A stretch of DNA of 64,000 nt from assembly GCF_014201095.1 (NCBI RefSeq), contig NZ_JACHDN010000001.1:1798001-1862000 (forward strand). The letters are read 5' to 3'. Positions 17,053 to 25,380 of the stretch are shown here, piece by piece. The notes below the pieces were generated by a model. The model saw only the letters and a list, made by a program, of their open reading frames with translations. It did not search any database and was not told where the DNA came from. Position 1 is the first letter of the stretch. Each line of letters starts with the position of its first letter. The DNA comes from Cellulomonas hominis (GTDB lineage: Bacteria > Actinomycetota > Actinomycetes > Actinomycetales > Cellulomonadaceae). The position numbers and the translations under genes are program-made.

Positions 17053-18355
17053 CCATCCAGGCCCCGCCGCGCGCCCGCAGGCCGGTCGTCACGGCCCGCG
17101 CCAGCATGAACACCCCGGCGAACGCCGCCCACAGCCACGCGAGCCCGGCCCACCCGTCCGGCGCCCACGCCCGGACCGCCAGCGCGACCGGCACGTAGGC
17201 CGCGAGCGTCACGAGCCCGGCCGCCGCGAGGAACCGCCCGTCGCCCGCACCGATCAGCACCCCGTCGAGCACGAACACCCACCCGGCCATCGGCATCAGC
17301 GCCGCGGCGACCACCAGGCTGACGGTCACCGCGTGCCGGACCTCGGGGTCCGACGTGAACGCCGCGGACAACCACCAGCCCAGCGAGCCGGTCAGCAGCC
17401 CCAGCACCACCCCGGCCCCGACGCCCCACTGCAGCGTCCGGCGCAGCAGCGACCGCACGAGCGGCACGTCCGCCGCCCCCAGCGCGTGCCCGACGAGCGC
17501 CTGCGCCGCGATCGCCAGGGCGTCCAGGGCGAACGCCACGAAGCCCCAGACCGCGTTCACCACCTGGTGCCCGGCGAGCGCCACCGGGCCGAGCGCGGTC
17601 GCGACCCACACGGTCAGCAGGATCGCCACGCGCAGCGACAGCGTGCGCAGCAGCAGCGGCGTCCCGGTGCGGACCCCCGCGAGGATCCCGCCCGGCGCCG
17701 GGCGCAGCGACGCCCCCGCCCGCCGCGCCCCGCGCACCACGACGACGACGAGCGCCGCGCCCATGCCGACCTGCGTGATCGCCGTCCCGAGGCCGGACCC
17801 CGCGATCCCCAGCCCGGCGCCGTAGACCAGCACCACGTTGAGCGCCGCGTTCACCGCGGCCCCGACGCCGGCGACCACGAGGGGCGTGCGCGTGTCCTGC
17901 AGCCCGCGCAGGGCGCCCGTGGCGGCCAGGACCAGCAGCATCCCGGGGAGCCCCGGCGCGGAGGCGCGCAGGTAGGTCACGGCCTGCTCGGCCACCTCGC
18001 CGGTCGCCCCCAGCGCGCCGACGGCCCACGGCGCCAGCGCGAGGGCGGCCGCGGCGAGCACGACCCCGAGCCCGCCGCCGAGCCACAGGCCGTCCACGCC
18101 CACCTGCATGGCGCCCGCCCGGTCGCCCGCCCCGAGTCGCCGGGCGACGACGGCCGTGGTCGCATAGGCGAGGAACACGCACAGCCCGACGACGGTGACG
18201 AGCAGCGTGGACGCCAGGGAGAGGCCGGCCAGCTCGGTGGTCCCCAGCCGTCCGACGATCGCCGAGTCGACCAGCACGAACAGCGGTTCGGCGACCAGCG
18301 CCCCCAGCGCCGGGACGGCGAGACCGAGGATCTGGCGGTCGACGGTGGACAGCAT
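17039..18355 (-). CDS. MATE-family efflux transporter (DinF type)
   Basis: A 438-residue protein with about twelve hydrophobic helices in two similar halves, the MATE layout. LFVLVDSAIVGRLGTTELAG near residues 19-38 and GLQDTRTPLVVAGVGA are DinF-subfamily signatures. It would export cationic or oxidant-type compounds with Na+ or H+ counterflow. ATG 18355 is chosen by comparison with DinF lengths; a TTG 27 bases upstream, preceded by AGGACG, is a possible alternative. It is divergent from dnaB, and its 3' end overlaps the small membrane-protein gene by 14 bases. Confidence 0.9.
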   Translation of the reverse strand: MLSTVDRQILGLAVPALGALVAEPLFVLVDSAIVGRLGTTELAGLSLASTLLVTVVGLCVFLAYATTAVVARRLGAGDRAGAMQVGVDGLWLGGGLGVVLAAAALALAPWAVGALGATGEVAEQAVTYLRASAPGLPGMLLVLAATGALRGLQDTRTPLVVAGVGAAVNAALNVVLVYGAGLGIAGSGLGTAITQVGMGAALVVVVVRGARRAGASLRPAPGGILAGVRTGTPLLLRTLSLRVAILLTVWVATALGPVALAGHQVVNAVWGFVAFALDALAIAAQALVGHALGAADVPLVRSLLRRTLQWGVGAGVVLGLLTGSLGWWLSAAFTSDPEVRHAVTVSLVVAAALMPMAGWVFVLDGVLIGAGDGRFLAAAGLVTLAAYVPVALAVRAWAPDGWAGLAWLWAAFAGVFMLARAVTTGLRARGGAWMVTGA

Positions 18356-18389
18356 CTGTCCGAGGCGTGAAATCGCGGCCAACTTCGTC

Positions 18390-18542
18390 CTGTCCACATC
18401 GGTTGATGGCGTTTGCCCCGGTGAGAAGCCGCTGGTCGCGAGGCTGTCCGGAGTCATCCACACCTGTGTCCACGGACTGTGGACAACTGCACGGTGCTCG
18501 TCCACAGCCTTCCACAAGGTCGCCCACACCCCCTGTGGACGC
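18390..18542. promoter_or_regulatory. Cluster of DnaA-box-like sites upstream of dnaB
   Basis: Within about 150 bases there are one perfect actinobacterial box TTGTCCACA (minus strand, 18478-18486), three single-mismatch boxes (CTGTCCACA at 18390, TCATCCACA at 18454, TCGTCCACA at 18498) and two two-mismatch boxes (18466 plus strand, 18534 minus strand). The region lies between the MATE gene and dnaB. It could let DnaA control dnaB, act as a DnaA-titrating site, or be part of a replication-origin region. Confidence 0.6.
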
Positions 18543-18690
18543 CTCGCTCGACGCCGACCCCGGACGGCACCTAACCTCGCGACGGCGCGCGAACCGTCGC
18601 CGGGTGCGCACCGCCTCCGCGGACGTGTGGGTGGCCGGTGCTAGAACGGGTGTTCGACGGCTGAGGGCGACAGGACGAGGGGCGGGGCAC

Positions 18691-20064
18691 GTGACGATCG
18701 AGGACCTGGAGTACGGGGCACCCGCGGGCCAGGGGCGCGCGCCGGCGTTCGACCGGACCCCGCCGCAGGACCTCGACGCCGAGCAGTCCGTGCTCGGCGG
18801 CATGATGATCTCGAAGGACGCCATCGCCGACGTCGTCGAGCAGATCCGCGGCAACGACTTCTACCGCCCGGCGCACGAGGCGATCTACGACGCGATCATC
18901 GACCTCTACGGCCGCGGCGAGCCTGCCGACGCCGTCACCGTCGCCGACGAGCTCACGAAGCGCGGCGAGATCGGCCGCATCGGCGGCGTGCCGTACCTGC
19001 ACACCCTCATCTCGATGGTGCCGACCGCGGCGAACGCCGGGTACTACGCCCGCATCGTCCGGGAGCGCGCCGTCCTGCGCCGCCTGGTCGAGGCCGGCAC
19101 CCGCATCGTGCAGCTCGGCTACGCCACCGACGGCGGCGACGTCGACGACATCGTCAACAACGCCCAGGCCGAGGTCTACGCGGTCACCGAGCGGCGCACC
19201 ACCGAGGACTACCACCGGCTCGGCGAGGTCGTCGCGGGCACCCTGGACGAGATCGAGTCCGCCGGCCACCGCGGCGAGGGCATGGTCGGCGTGCCCACCG
19301 GGTTCGCGGACCTCGACCGGCTGACCAACGGGCTGCACCCGGGGCAGATGATCGTCATCGCCGCGCGCCCCGCCATCGGCAAGTCGACGCTCGCGCTGGA
19401 CTTCGCCCGCGCCGCGTCCATCAAGCACCACCAGGCCTCCGTCGTGTTCTCCCTCGAGATGAGCCGCTCCGAGATCACCATGCGCCTGCTCTCCGCCGAG
19501 GCCCGCGTGCCCCTGCAGAAGATGCGCAACGGCTCGATGGGCGACGACGACTGGCAGAAGCTCGCCCAGATCCAGGGCAAGCTCACCGAGGCGCCCCTGT
19601 ACATCGACGACTCGCCCAACATGTCGCTGATGGAGATCCGCGCCAAGTGCCGGCGCCTCAAGCAGAAGCACGACCTCAAGCTCGTGATCATCGACTACCT
19701 GCAGCTCATGTCCTCCGGCAAGCGCGTCGAGTCCCGGCAGCAGGAGGTCTCCGAGTTCTCCCGTGCGCTCAAGCTGCTCGCGAAGGAGCTCGAGGTCCCC
19801 GTCATCGCGCTCTCGCAGCTGAACCGTGGACCCGAGCAGCGCACCGACAAGAAGCCGGCGATGAGCGACCTGCGCGAGTCCGGGTCCATCGAGCAGGACG
19901 CGGACATGGTGATCCTGCTGCACCGCGAGGACGCGTACGAGCGGGAGTCGCCGCGCGCGGGCGAGGCGGACCTGATCGTGGCGAAGCACCGTAACGGCCC
20001 GACCGACGTGATCACCGTGGCGTTCCAGGGGCACTACTCGCGTTTCGTGGACATGCAGTCCTGA
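18691..20064 (+). CDS. dnaB: Replicative DNA helicase DnaB
   Basis: A 457-residue hexameric helicase. The N-terminal DnaB domain starts at about residue 20 (PPQDLDAEQSVLGGMM). The RecA-like motor domain has Walker A PAIGKST with Lys231, Walker B LVIIDYLQLM (about 331-340) and the later SQLNRGPEQR. There is no intein, unlike several actinobacterial dnaB genes. GTG 18691 follows GAGGGGCGGGG. It unwinds DNA at forks and loads after DnaA; the upstream DnaA-box cluster may tie its expression to initiation. ssb lies about 3 kb upstream. Confidence 0.96.
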   Translation: MTIEDLEYGAPAGQGRAPAFDRTPPQDLDAEQSVLGGMMISKDAIADVVEQIRGNDFYRPAHEAIYDAIIDLYGRGEPADAVTVADELTKRGEIGRIGGVPYLHTLISMVPTAANAGYYARIVRERAVLRRLVEAGTRIVQLGYATDGGDVDDIVNNAQAEVYAVTERRTTEDYHRLGEVVAGTLDEIESAGHRGEGMVGVPTGFADLDRLTNGLHPGQMIVIAARPAIGKSTLALDFARAASIKHHQASVVFSLEMSRSEITMRLLSAEARVPLQKMRNGSMGDDDWQKLAQIQGKLTEAPLYIDDSPNMSLMEIRAKCRRLKQKHDLKLVIIDYLQLMSSGKRVESRQQEVSEFSRALKLLAKELEVPVIALSQLNRGPEQRTDKKPAMSDLRESGSIEQDADMVILLHREDAYERESPRAGEADLIVAKHRNGPTDVITVAFQGHYSRFVDMQS

Positions 20065-20264
20065 CGCAGCGCCGCGCACGGCAGAGGTGCACCGCCTCGT
20101 CGAGGCCACGCCTGCGCACGGAGCCGCGTCCTCGGGACCATCGGCCCACCACCTTGTGACTCCGTTCTCAATACCATTGCACTGTCATACGGCACATGGT
20201 GTTCCGGAGCACCCGCGCCGCCCCCACCCCCTCAGAGCGGGCCTCGGCCCATGGGAGCACAGTG

Positions 20265-21167
20265 ATGCTGTCCGTCCTGCTCGGCCTCGTCGTCGCGGTC
20301 AACCTCGTCTTCGCGTTCGTGTTCGTCCGCGACCTCCTCCGGCACCGTGCCGAGCTGCGCTCGGAGCCCGGGAGCGTGATCGGCCAGGCGCTGTCCTCGG
20401 TCGTCACCTTCTTCTTCTCCACCTTCGGCATCTCCGACTTCGCGATCTCGACGGTCGTGTACCGCCGCGCGAAGTGGGTGCCGGACGAGAAGCTGCCCGG
20501 CACGCTGAACGCGCAGTGCGTCATCCCGGTCGCCGTCATGGCGGTCTCGTACATCAGCAGCATCGAGGTCGGCCTCGTCACGCTGTTCACGTTCATCATC
20601 GCCCAGTGCGTCGGCGCCTACCTCGGGCCGCGGTTCGTGGTCCGGCTGCCCGTGAACACCATCCGCCTGTTCATCGGGATCGGCCTCGTCGTGACGTCGT
20701 TCATGATCCTCGCCGGTCAGCTCGGCTGGATCCCGTCGAACGGCGTCGCGACGGAGCTCACCGGCTGGAAGTTCGCGCTCGGCGCGGTCTGCATGTTCGT
20801 CTTCGGCGCGCTGAACAACGTGGGCATCGGCTCGTACGCGCTGACGATGGCGACCACCTACGCGCTGGGCATGAACCCGGCCGCGGCCTTCCCGATCATG
20901 ATGGGCGCCTGCGCGCTGTCGGTCCCGATCGGGTCGTCGCAGTTCGTCAAGTTCGGCACCTACTCGCGCAAGCTGACGCTGTCGACGTCCACGTTCGGCG
21001 TGCTGGGCGTGCTGGTGGCGGTCTACGTCGTGAAGTCGCTCGACGTCACGGTCATCAAGTGGGTCGTGCTCGCCGTCCTCGTCTACACCGCCGTGACGAT
21101 CCTGCGGGCGTTCGCCCTCGGGCGCCGCGCCCAGCCCACCGCCCCCGAGAAGGAGGTCGCAGCGTGA
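20265..21167 (+). CDS. TauE/SafE (TSUP)-family membrane permease
   Basis: A 300-residue protein with about eight hydrophobic segments and the duplicated layout of the sulfite/organosulfonate exporter family. FFFSTFGISDF in the first half and GALNNVGIGSYALTMA in the second are the two repeat signatures. ATG 20265 has GGGAG seven bases upstream; a GTG immediately before it is also possible. It overlaps an ornithine cyclodeaminase-family gene (GTGA), and a GntR regulator is convergent, so it probably moves the substrate or product of that enzyme. The 200 bases upstream hold an AT-richer promoter stretch near 20160-20190. Confidence 0.82.
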   Translation: MLSVLLGLVVAVNLVFAFVFVRDLLRHRAELRSEPGSVIGQALSSVVTFFFSTFGISDFAISTVVYRRAKWVPDEKLPGTLNAQCVIPVAVMAVSYISSIEVGLVTLFTFIIAQCVGAYLGPRFVVRLPVNTIRLFIGIGLVVTSFMILAGQLGWIPSNGVATELTGWKFALGAVCMFVFGALNNVGIGSYALTMATTYALGMNPAAAFPIMMGACALSVPIGSSQFVKFGTYSRKLTLSTSTFGVLGVLVAVYVVKSLDVTVIKWVVLAVLVYTAVTILRAFALGRRAQPTAPEKEVAA

Positions 21168-22147
21168 TCCTGCTGACCGAGAAGGACATCCGCAGCCTGA
21201 TGAGCATGCGGGAGGCGATCGCCGCCGCGAAGGAGGCGCTCACCCTGCACGCGGCGGGCGGCTGCGACGTCCCCCTGCGGACCAACCTCGACGTCGCGCA
21301 GCACGGTGGGCAGGCCCTGTTCATGCCGGCCCACGTGCCGCAGATCGACGCGGTCGGCATCAAGATCGTCTCCGTGTTCCCCGGCAACGCGGCCCGCGGG
21401 CTGCCGGCGGTCCCGGCGAAGGTCGTGCTGCTCGACGCCACGACGGGTGACGTCGCGGCGATCCTGGACGGGACCTACCTCACCGCGCTGCGGACGGGTG
21501 CCGTGCAGGGCGCGGCGACCGACACGCTCGCCCGGGCCGACGCGCGCACCGGGGCACTGATCGGGGCCGGCGGCCAGGCGTTCGGCCAGCTCGAGGCGAT
21601 GCTCGCGGCCCGGCCGCTCACGCACGTCCGCGTCCACGACCGCGACGGCGAGCGGTGTGCCGCGTTCGTCGACGACGCCCGCGGGATGGCGAGCGGGTAC
21701 GGCGCGGAGCTGTCCGTGGCGCGCACCGCCGAGGACGCCGTGGAGGGCGCCGACGTGGTGACGGCGGCGACGACCTCCCCGGTTCCCGTGTTCGACCCCT
21801 CGGCGCTCGGCCCGGGCGTGCACGTCAACGGCGTCGGCGCCTACACCCCGGCCATGCAGGAGCTTCCGGCGCGGCTCGTCGTGGACGCCGACCTGGTGAC
21901 CATCGACACGGCGGCGGCGCTGGACGAGGCCGGGGACCTCATCGCCCCGATCGAGGCGGGCCTGCTCGAGCCGTCCCGGCCGGTCCCCCTCGGGGAGGTC
22001 CTGGGCGGTCGTGCCGCGGGCCGGACGGCCGATGGCCAGACCACGGTGTTCAAGACCGTGGGCTCGGCCGTGCTGGACGTCGTGACCGCGCACCGCGTCC
22101 TGCAGGCGGCGGTCGCGGCCGGGGTCGGGCACCGCATCGACCTGTGA
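21164..22147 (+). CDS. Ornithine cyclodeaminase / mu-crystallin family protein
   Basis: A 327-residue NAD(P)-dependent enzyme. The substrate domain has GGQALFMPAH and KIVSVFPGN. The Rossmann motif is GAGGQAFGQLEAM (about 130-142), and DEAGDL (about 264-269) carries the family's catalytic Asp. Members include ornithine cyclodeaminase, ketimine reductase and alanine dehydrogenase, and the precise reaction cannot be assigned. It is coupled to the TSUP permease by a GTGA overlap, with AAGGAGG before the GTG. Confidence 0.88.
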   Translation: MILLTEKDIRSLMSMREAIAAAKEALTLHAAGGCDVPLRTNLDVAQHGGQALFMPAHVPQIDAVGIKIVSVFPGNAARGLPAVPAKVVLLDATTGDVAAILDGTYLTALRTGAVQGAATDTLARADARTGALIGAGGQAFGQLEAMLAARPLTHVRVHDRDGERCAAFVDDARGMASGYGAELSVARTAEDAVEGADVVTAATTSPVPVFDPSALGPGVHVNGVGAYTPAMQELPARLVVDADLVTIDTAAALDEAGDLIAPIEAGLLEPSRPVPLGEVLGGRAAGRTADGQTTVFKTVGSAVLDVVTAHRVLQAAVAAGVGHRIDL

Positions 22148-22154
22148 CGCCCGC

Positions 22155-22192
22155 GCTCTCGGTGCCCGCCCTCCGCGGCGGGCGCCGAGAGC
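22155..22192. terminator. Bidirectional terminator between the cyclodeaminase and gntR genes
   Basis: Arms at 22155-22170 and 22177-22192 form a 16-base stem with one mismatch and a 6-base loop, between convergent genes. Confidence 0.7.
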
Positions 22193-22198
22193 CCCGGG

Positions 22199-22873
22199 TC
22201 AGGAGGTCGGTCGCGCCCAGAGCCCCCGGACGTGCCCGAGGTGCTGCTGCATGAGCGCCTCGACGGCGGGGGCGTCGCGCCGCTCGATCAGGTCCATGAG
22301 CTCGAGGTGCTCGGCGGCGGTCGCCGCGAGGTCGTGGTGCGCGGCGAGGACCGGCAGGCCGTACAGGCGGGTCCGGGCGCGCAGCTCGGCGACGAGCTCG
22401 ACCAGGCGCCGGTTCCCGCAGTACCCGAGGATCGCGAGGTGGAACTCGCGGTCGTGGTCGACGTAGGCGACGAGGTCCTCCTGGGACGCCGCCTCGATGA
22501 CCAGCTGCGCGAGGCCGCGGAGCCGGCCGAACTCCGACTCCGGGACGTGCGGCACCGCGTCGCGCATGCCGGCGGGTTCGACCAGCCGGCGCAGCGCGGT
22601 GATGTCGTCGAGGTCCTGCTCGGAGATCTCGACGACCCGGTAGCCCTTGTTCGGCAGCCGCTCGACCAGACCCTCCTTGATGAGGTCGAGCATGGCCTCG
22701 CGGACCGGGGTCGCGGACACCCCGAACGTCGCCGCGAGCACGGGCGCCGAGTAGACGCGCCCGGTCTCGAGCTCGCCGGTGACGATCGCCGCGCGCAGCG
22801 AGTGCCGGACGTGCTCGCGCAGGCTCGGGCGGGCGTCCAGCTCCACGAGGTGGGCGGCAGCGTCGTTCGTCAT
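22199..22873 (-). CDS. GntR-family regulator with FCD domain
   Basis: A 224-residue FadR-type regulator. The winged helix spans about 15-80 (FGVSATPVREAMLDL is the recognition helix). The all-helical FCD domain spans about 90-215 with Asp/His ligands (DHDREFHLAIL, then HH and EH near the C-terminus) for a metal and a carboxylate effector. It probably senses an organic acid and controls the facing permease-cyclodeaminase pair. A CCATTG...TGTCAT pair of half-sites occurs near 22907 before its own start and, with three extra bases, near 20172 before the permease; this is a weak but suggestive match. Confidence 0.88.
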   Translation of the reverse strand: MTNDAAAHLVELDARPSLREHVRHSLRAAIVTGELETGRVYSAPVLAATFGVSATPVREAMLDLIKEGLVERLPNKGYRVVEISEQDLDDITALRRLVEPAGMRDAVPHVPESEFGRLRGLAQLVIEAASQEDLVAYVDHDREFHLAILGYCGNRRLVELVAELRARTRLYGLPVLAAHHDLAATAAEHLELMDLIERRDAPAVEALMQQHLGHVRGLWARPTS

Positions 22874-23060
22874 GTCCTGGTCCTTCTCCCGCCGCGGTCG
22901 GTGGCCATTGTGTCATCGGCCCCGGCGGTGACCGTCGACCCTGCACCGGCGCGGGCGACCCGGGGGGTGCGGCGGACCCGTCCGCCCCCTACGGTCGGAG
23001 CAGGCGCGGACGGGTCCGGCAGCGGCCCGCGACCGGCGCCACCGGCGAGGGGGCGAGCCG

Positions 23061-23708
23061 ATGACCGAGCCGACAGGCGACCCGCCCGGCGCCGTGGCCG
23101 CCGGGACCTTCCGCGTGGACCGGGCCACCGGGTCGTGGTGGTGGTCCGACGCGGTGTACGCGATCCACGGGTTCGCGCCGCACGAGGTGGTGCCGACCAC
23201 CGGGCTGTTCGTCGCGCACCTGCACCCCGACGACCGGGAGGACGTCCGGGCGGCCCTGGACCGGACGCTCGCCGACGGGGTGCCGATGCGGTCGGCCCAC
23301 CGGCTGGTCGACGCCCGCGGGCGGGAGCACCTCGTCACGGTGGTCCTCGAGGCGCCCGCGCCGCCGGACGGCACCGCTGCTGTCCTCCGGGGCCACCTGG
23401 TCGACGCGACCGCGCGGGTGGACGCGCAGACGCGCGCCGAGGCCACCGCGTCGATCGTCGCGTCGGCCCGGAACCGCGCGCTGATCGACCAGGCCGTCGG
23501 GGCGATCGCGTTCAGCGAGCAGGTCGACGCGGAGACCGCGTTCGCGATGCTGCGGGTCGCGTCGAACGACGCGAACGTCCCGCTGCGCCACCTGGGGCGC
23601 CTGATCGCGGAGGCGCTGCCGGGCCTGGGCGGCGACCCGGAGCGGCTCAACCGGTTCCTCCGGGACCTCACGGCGGCGGCGCACCAGCACGCCCCGCGCG
23701 ACCGCTGA
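23061..23708 (+). CDS. PAS-ANTAR domain RNA-binding regulator
   Basis: A 215-residue protein. Residues about 16-115 form a PAS domain (WWWSDAVYAIHGFAPHEVV). Residues about 135-200 form an ANTAR domain (RALIDQAVGAIAFSEQVDAE), the three-helix module that binds paired hexaloops in nascent RNA and prevents termination. It probably couples a small-molecule or redox signal to antitermination. The ribosome-binding site GAGGGGGCGAG precedes the ATG. It stands alone, and its target transcripts are not evident here. Confidence 0.85.
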   Translation: MTEPTGDPPGAVAAGTFRVDRATGSWWWSDAVYAIHGFAPHEVVPTTGLFVAHLHPDDREDVRAALDRTLADGVPMRSAHRLVDARGREHLVTVVLEAPAPPDGTAAVLRGHLVDATARVDAQTRAEATASIVASARNRALIDQAVGAIAFSEQVDAETAFAMLRVASNDANVPLRHLGRLIAEALPGLGGDPERLNRFLRDLTAAAHQHAPRDR

Positions 23709-23953
23709 CGCGAGGGGCGAGGACCGGCCCTCGCCGTCAGCCGCGGGTCATCAGCAGGTCGAGCTCCTCCACGGCGCGCTGCTCGGGCGAGCCGGTCGCG
23801 GCGAGGGGCCGGTCTGCTGGTCGGCCTGCCGCTCGGGGACCACGTGGACGCCGAGAGCTCGTCCGGCTCGGCGGACTACGGGTCTCACGGGCTCGGCATC
23901 GTGGTCGTGACGCTCGTGAAGGTCCTGCTGATCGGGGAGGCGGCCGCGGGGTC
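23709..23953. other. Non-coding stretch with possible gene remnants
   Basis: About 245 bases without a full gene. One short minus-strand tail reads like a C-terminus (AVEELDLLMTRG then stop, 23737 upward). A plus-strand frame from about 23813 reads GLPLGDHVDAESSSGS and then a hydrophobic stretch before stopping near 23981. Neither has a start or length of its own, so both may be leftovers of lost genes. Confidence 0.35.
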
Positions 23954-23984
23954 TTGCCCCTGCCCCAGGGGCACCCCCTAGCGT
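23954..23984 (+). promoter_or_regulatory. MerR-type promoter with a palindrome in a 19-base spacer
   Basis: -35 TTGCCC (23954-23959) and -10 TAGCGT (23979-23984) are 19 bases apart, the over-long spacing used by MerR proteins. A perfect 19-base palindrome (arms TGCCCCTG and CAGGGGCA, 23955-23973) lies mostly in that spacer and overlaps the -35. The -10 box ends seven bases before ATG 23992, so the message is probably leaderless and autoregulated. Confidence 0.75.
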
Positions 23985-23991
23985 CCCGGAC

Positions 23992-24795
23992 ATGACGCCC
24001 ACCAGCACCGGCGCGCTCGCCCGCGCCGCCGCCCTGTCCGAGAAGGCCGTCCGGATGTACGCCGACCGCGGGCTGCTCCGCGCCGAGCGCGACCCTGTCA
24101 CCGGAGCACGGTCGTTCGCCCCCGACCAGGTCGACGTCGCCCGCCGCATCGCGCTGCTGCGGGGGCTCGACATGCCGCTGGCCGACGTGGCGCGCGTGCT
24201 CGGTGCCGACGACCCGGTCGCGGCGTTCGACGCGCTGTGGAGCGAGCGGCACCGGGCCGGCGAGCGCGCGGCCGCGGCGGCGGAGTACGCGCGGGCGGTC
24301 CTCGGCGACGCCGCTGCCCCGCCCGCCGGGACCACCGTGACGTACCGCGACGTGCCCGGGCGCCTGCTCCTCGTGCAGCCCGCCGCCGCGACGCTGCCCG
24401 AGATGCCCACGGTGCTGCGCGCGACGACGGAGGCCCTGTTCGCGCACCTCGCGGCGCTCGACGTCCCGCTCGCCGGGCCGGTGCACGCCGAGATCGCGTC
24501 GCGCGCCACCGAGACGTTCCCCGCGGACCTGCGGGTGTGCGTCCCGGTGCCCGGGCCGGTCCGGCCCGCGGTCGGGCAGTCGCTCGTGCCGGACCCGGCG
24601 CACCGCGAGGCCGTCGTCGCCCTCGACCAGGCGCAGGCCGACGACCAGGCGCTGCTGGTGGCGGTGCACGACCACCTCTCGACCGGGTCCTTCGGCGGCC
24701 CGGCGCCGGCGGGGGACAACCGGGAGGTCTACCTCCCGTCGTTCGGCACCGGTGCGGCGGGCACGGTGCTGGAGGTCGCGGTCCCGGTCGGGTGA
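23992..24795 (+). CDS. MerR-family regulator with C-terminal effector-binding domain
   Basis: A 267-residue regulator. The HTH and wing occupy residues 5-75 (ARAAALSEKAVRMYADRGLL), with a short helical linker to about 105. The C-terminal half resembles the GyrI/BmrR effector fold (VTYRDVPGRLLLVQ, then a closing EVYLPSF), which binds hydrophobic cations or drugs. There is no metal-binding cysteine cluster, so a drug-type ligand is more likely than a metal. It is transcribed from its own MerR-type promoter. No efflux gene is next to it; the only downstream candidate is the thioesterase. Confidence 0.85.
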   Translation: MTPTSTGALARAAALSEKAVRMYADRGLLRAERDPVTGARSFAPDQVDVARRIALLRGLDMPLADVARVLGADDPVAAFDALWSERHRAGERAAAAAEYARAVLGDAAAPPAGTTVTYRDVPGRLLLVQPAAATLPEMPTVLRATTEALFAHLAALDVPLAGPVHAEIASRATETFPADLRVCVPVPGPVRPAVGQSLVPDPAHREAVVALDQAQADDQALLVAVHDHLSTGSFGGPAPAGDNREVYLPSFGTGAAGTVLEVAVPVG

Positions 24796-24827
24796 CCCCC
24801 CGGACGCTCGGCGCCCGCGCGACGGCC

Positions 24828-24833
24828 TAGGGT
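24828..24833 (+). promoter_or_regulatory. -10 element of the leaderless thioesterase gene
   Basis: TAGGGT ends seven bases before GTG 24841. Confidence 0.5.
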
Positions 24834-24840
24834 GCGGGGC

Positions 24841-25380
24841 GTGAACCTGTACCTCCGCCTGCTGCTGCTCCGGCTGCGGTCCCCGCGGCGGCCCCGCGTC
24901 GGCGCGTGGGACGTGGCGCGGACGTCGTTCCGGGTCGTGCCGACCGACCTCGACCTGCTCGGGCACGTCAACAACGGCAAGTACCTCACGCTGATGGACG
25001 TGGCCCGCATCGACCTGCTGATGCGCGCGGGCGTGTGGGACGAGCTCCGGCGGCGCGGCTGGTACCCGGTGGTCGCCGGGCAGACCATCACCTACCGGCG
25101 GTCGCTGCGGCTGGGCCAGCGGTTCGACGTGTACTCGCGCGCGGTCGGGATCGACGACCGGTGGGTCTACGTCGAGCAGACGTTCTGCGTCGGCCGGGAC
25201 GTGTACGCCCGCGCGGTGGTGCGCTCGCGGTTCCTCAAGCGCTCCGGGGGCTCGGTCGAGCGGGCGGAGCTGGAGGAGCTCGTCGGCCCCGCGCCGGACG
25301 CGCGCGACGTGCCGGAGTGGGTGCGGGAGTGGACCGGGGCGTCGCGGATCCCGGCGGCCTACGAGGTCGATGCGGCCTGA
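24841..25380 (+). CDS. Hotdog-fold acyl-CoA thioesterase-like protein
   Basis: A 179-residue single-hotdog protein of the 4HBT type. The N-terminus has a basic hydrophobic helix (1-12). The active-site region is DLDLLGHVNNGKYLTLMD (about 38-55), with the Asp and His-Val-Asn-Asn expected of YbgC/THEM6-like proteins. Tyr/Phe-rich strands follow. It probably hydrolyses an acyl-CoA of unknown identity. A leaderless-type -10 box decides the GTG 24841 start. The last 22 bases overlap the end of the convergent membrane-anchored protein gene. Confidence 0.82.
   Translation: MNLYLRLLLLRLRSPRRPRVGAWDVARTSFRVVPTDLDLLGHVNNGKYLTLMDVARIDLLMRAGVWDELRRRGWYPVVAGQTITYRRSLRLGQRFDVYSRAVGIDDRWVYVEQTFCVGRDVYARAVVRSRFLKRSGGSVERAELEELVGPAPDARDVPEWVREWTGASRIPAAYEVDAA

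Noticed and set aside
18691..20064. Intein in dnaB
   Set aside because: The helicase motifs are contiguous and the length (457 residues) is that of an uninterrupted protein.
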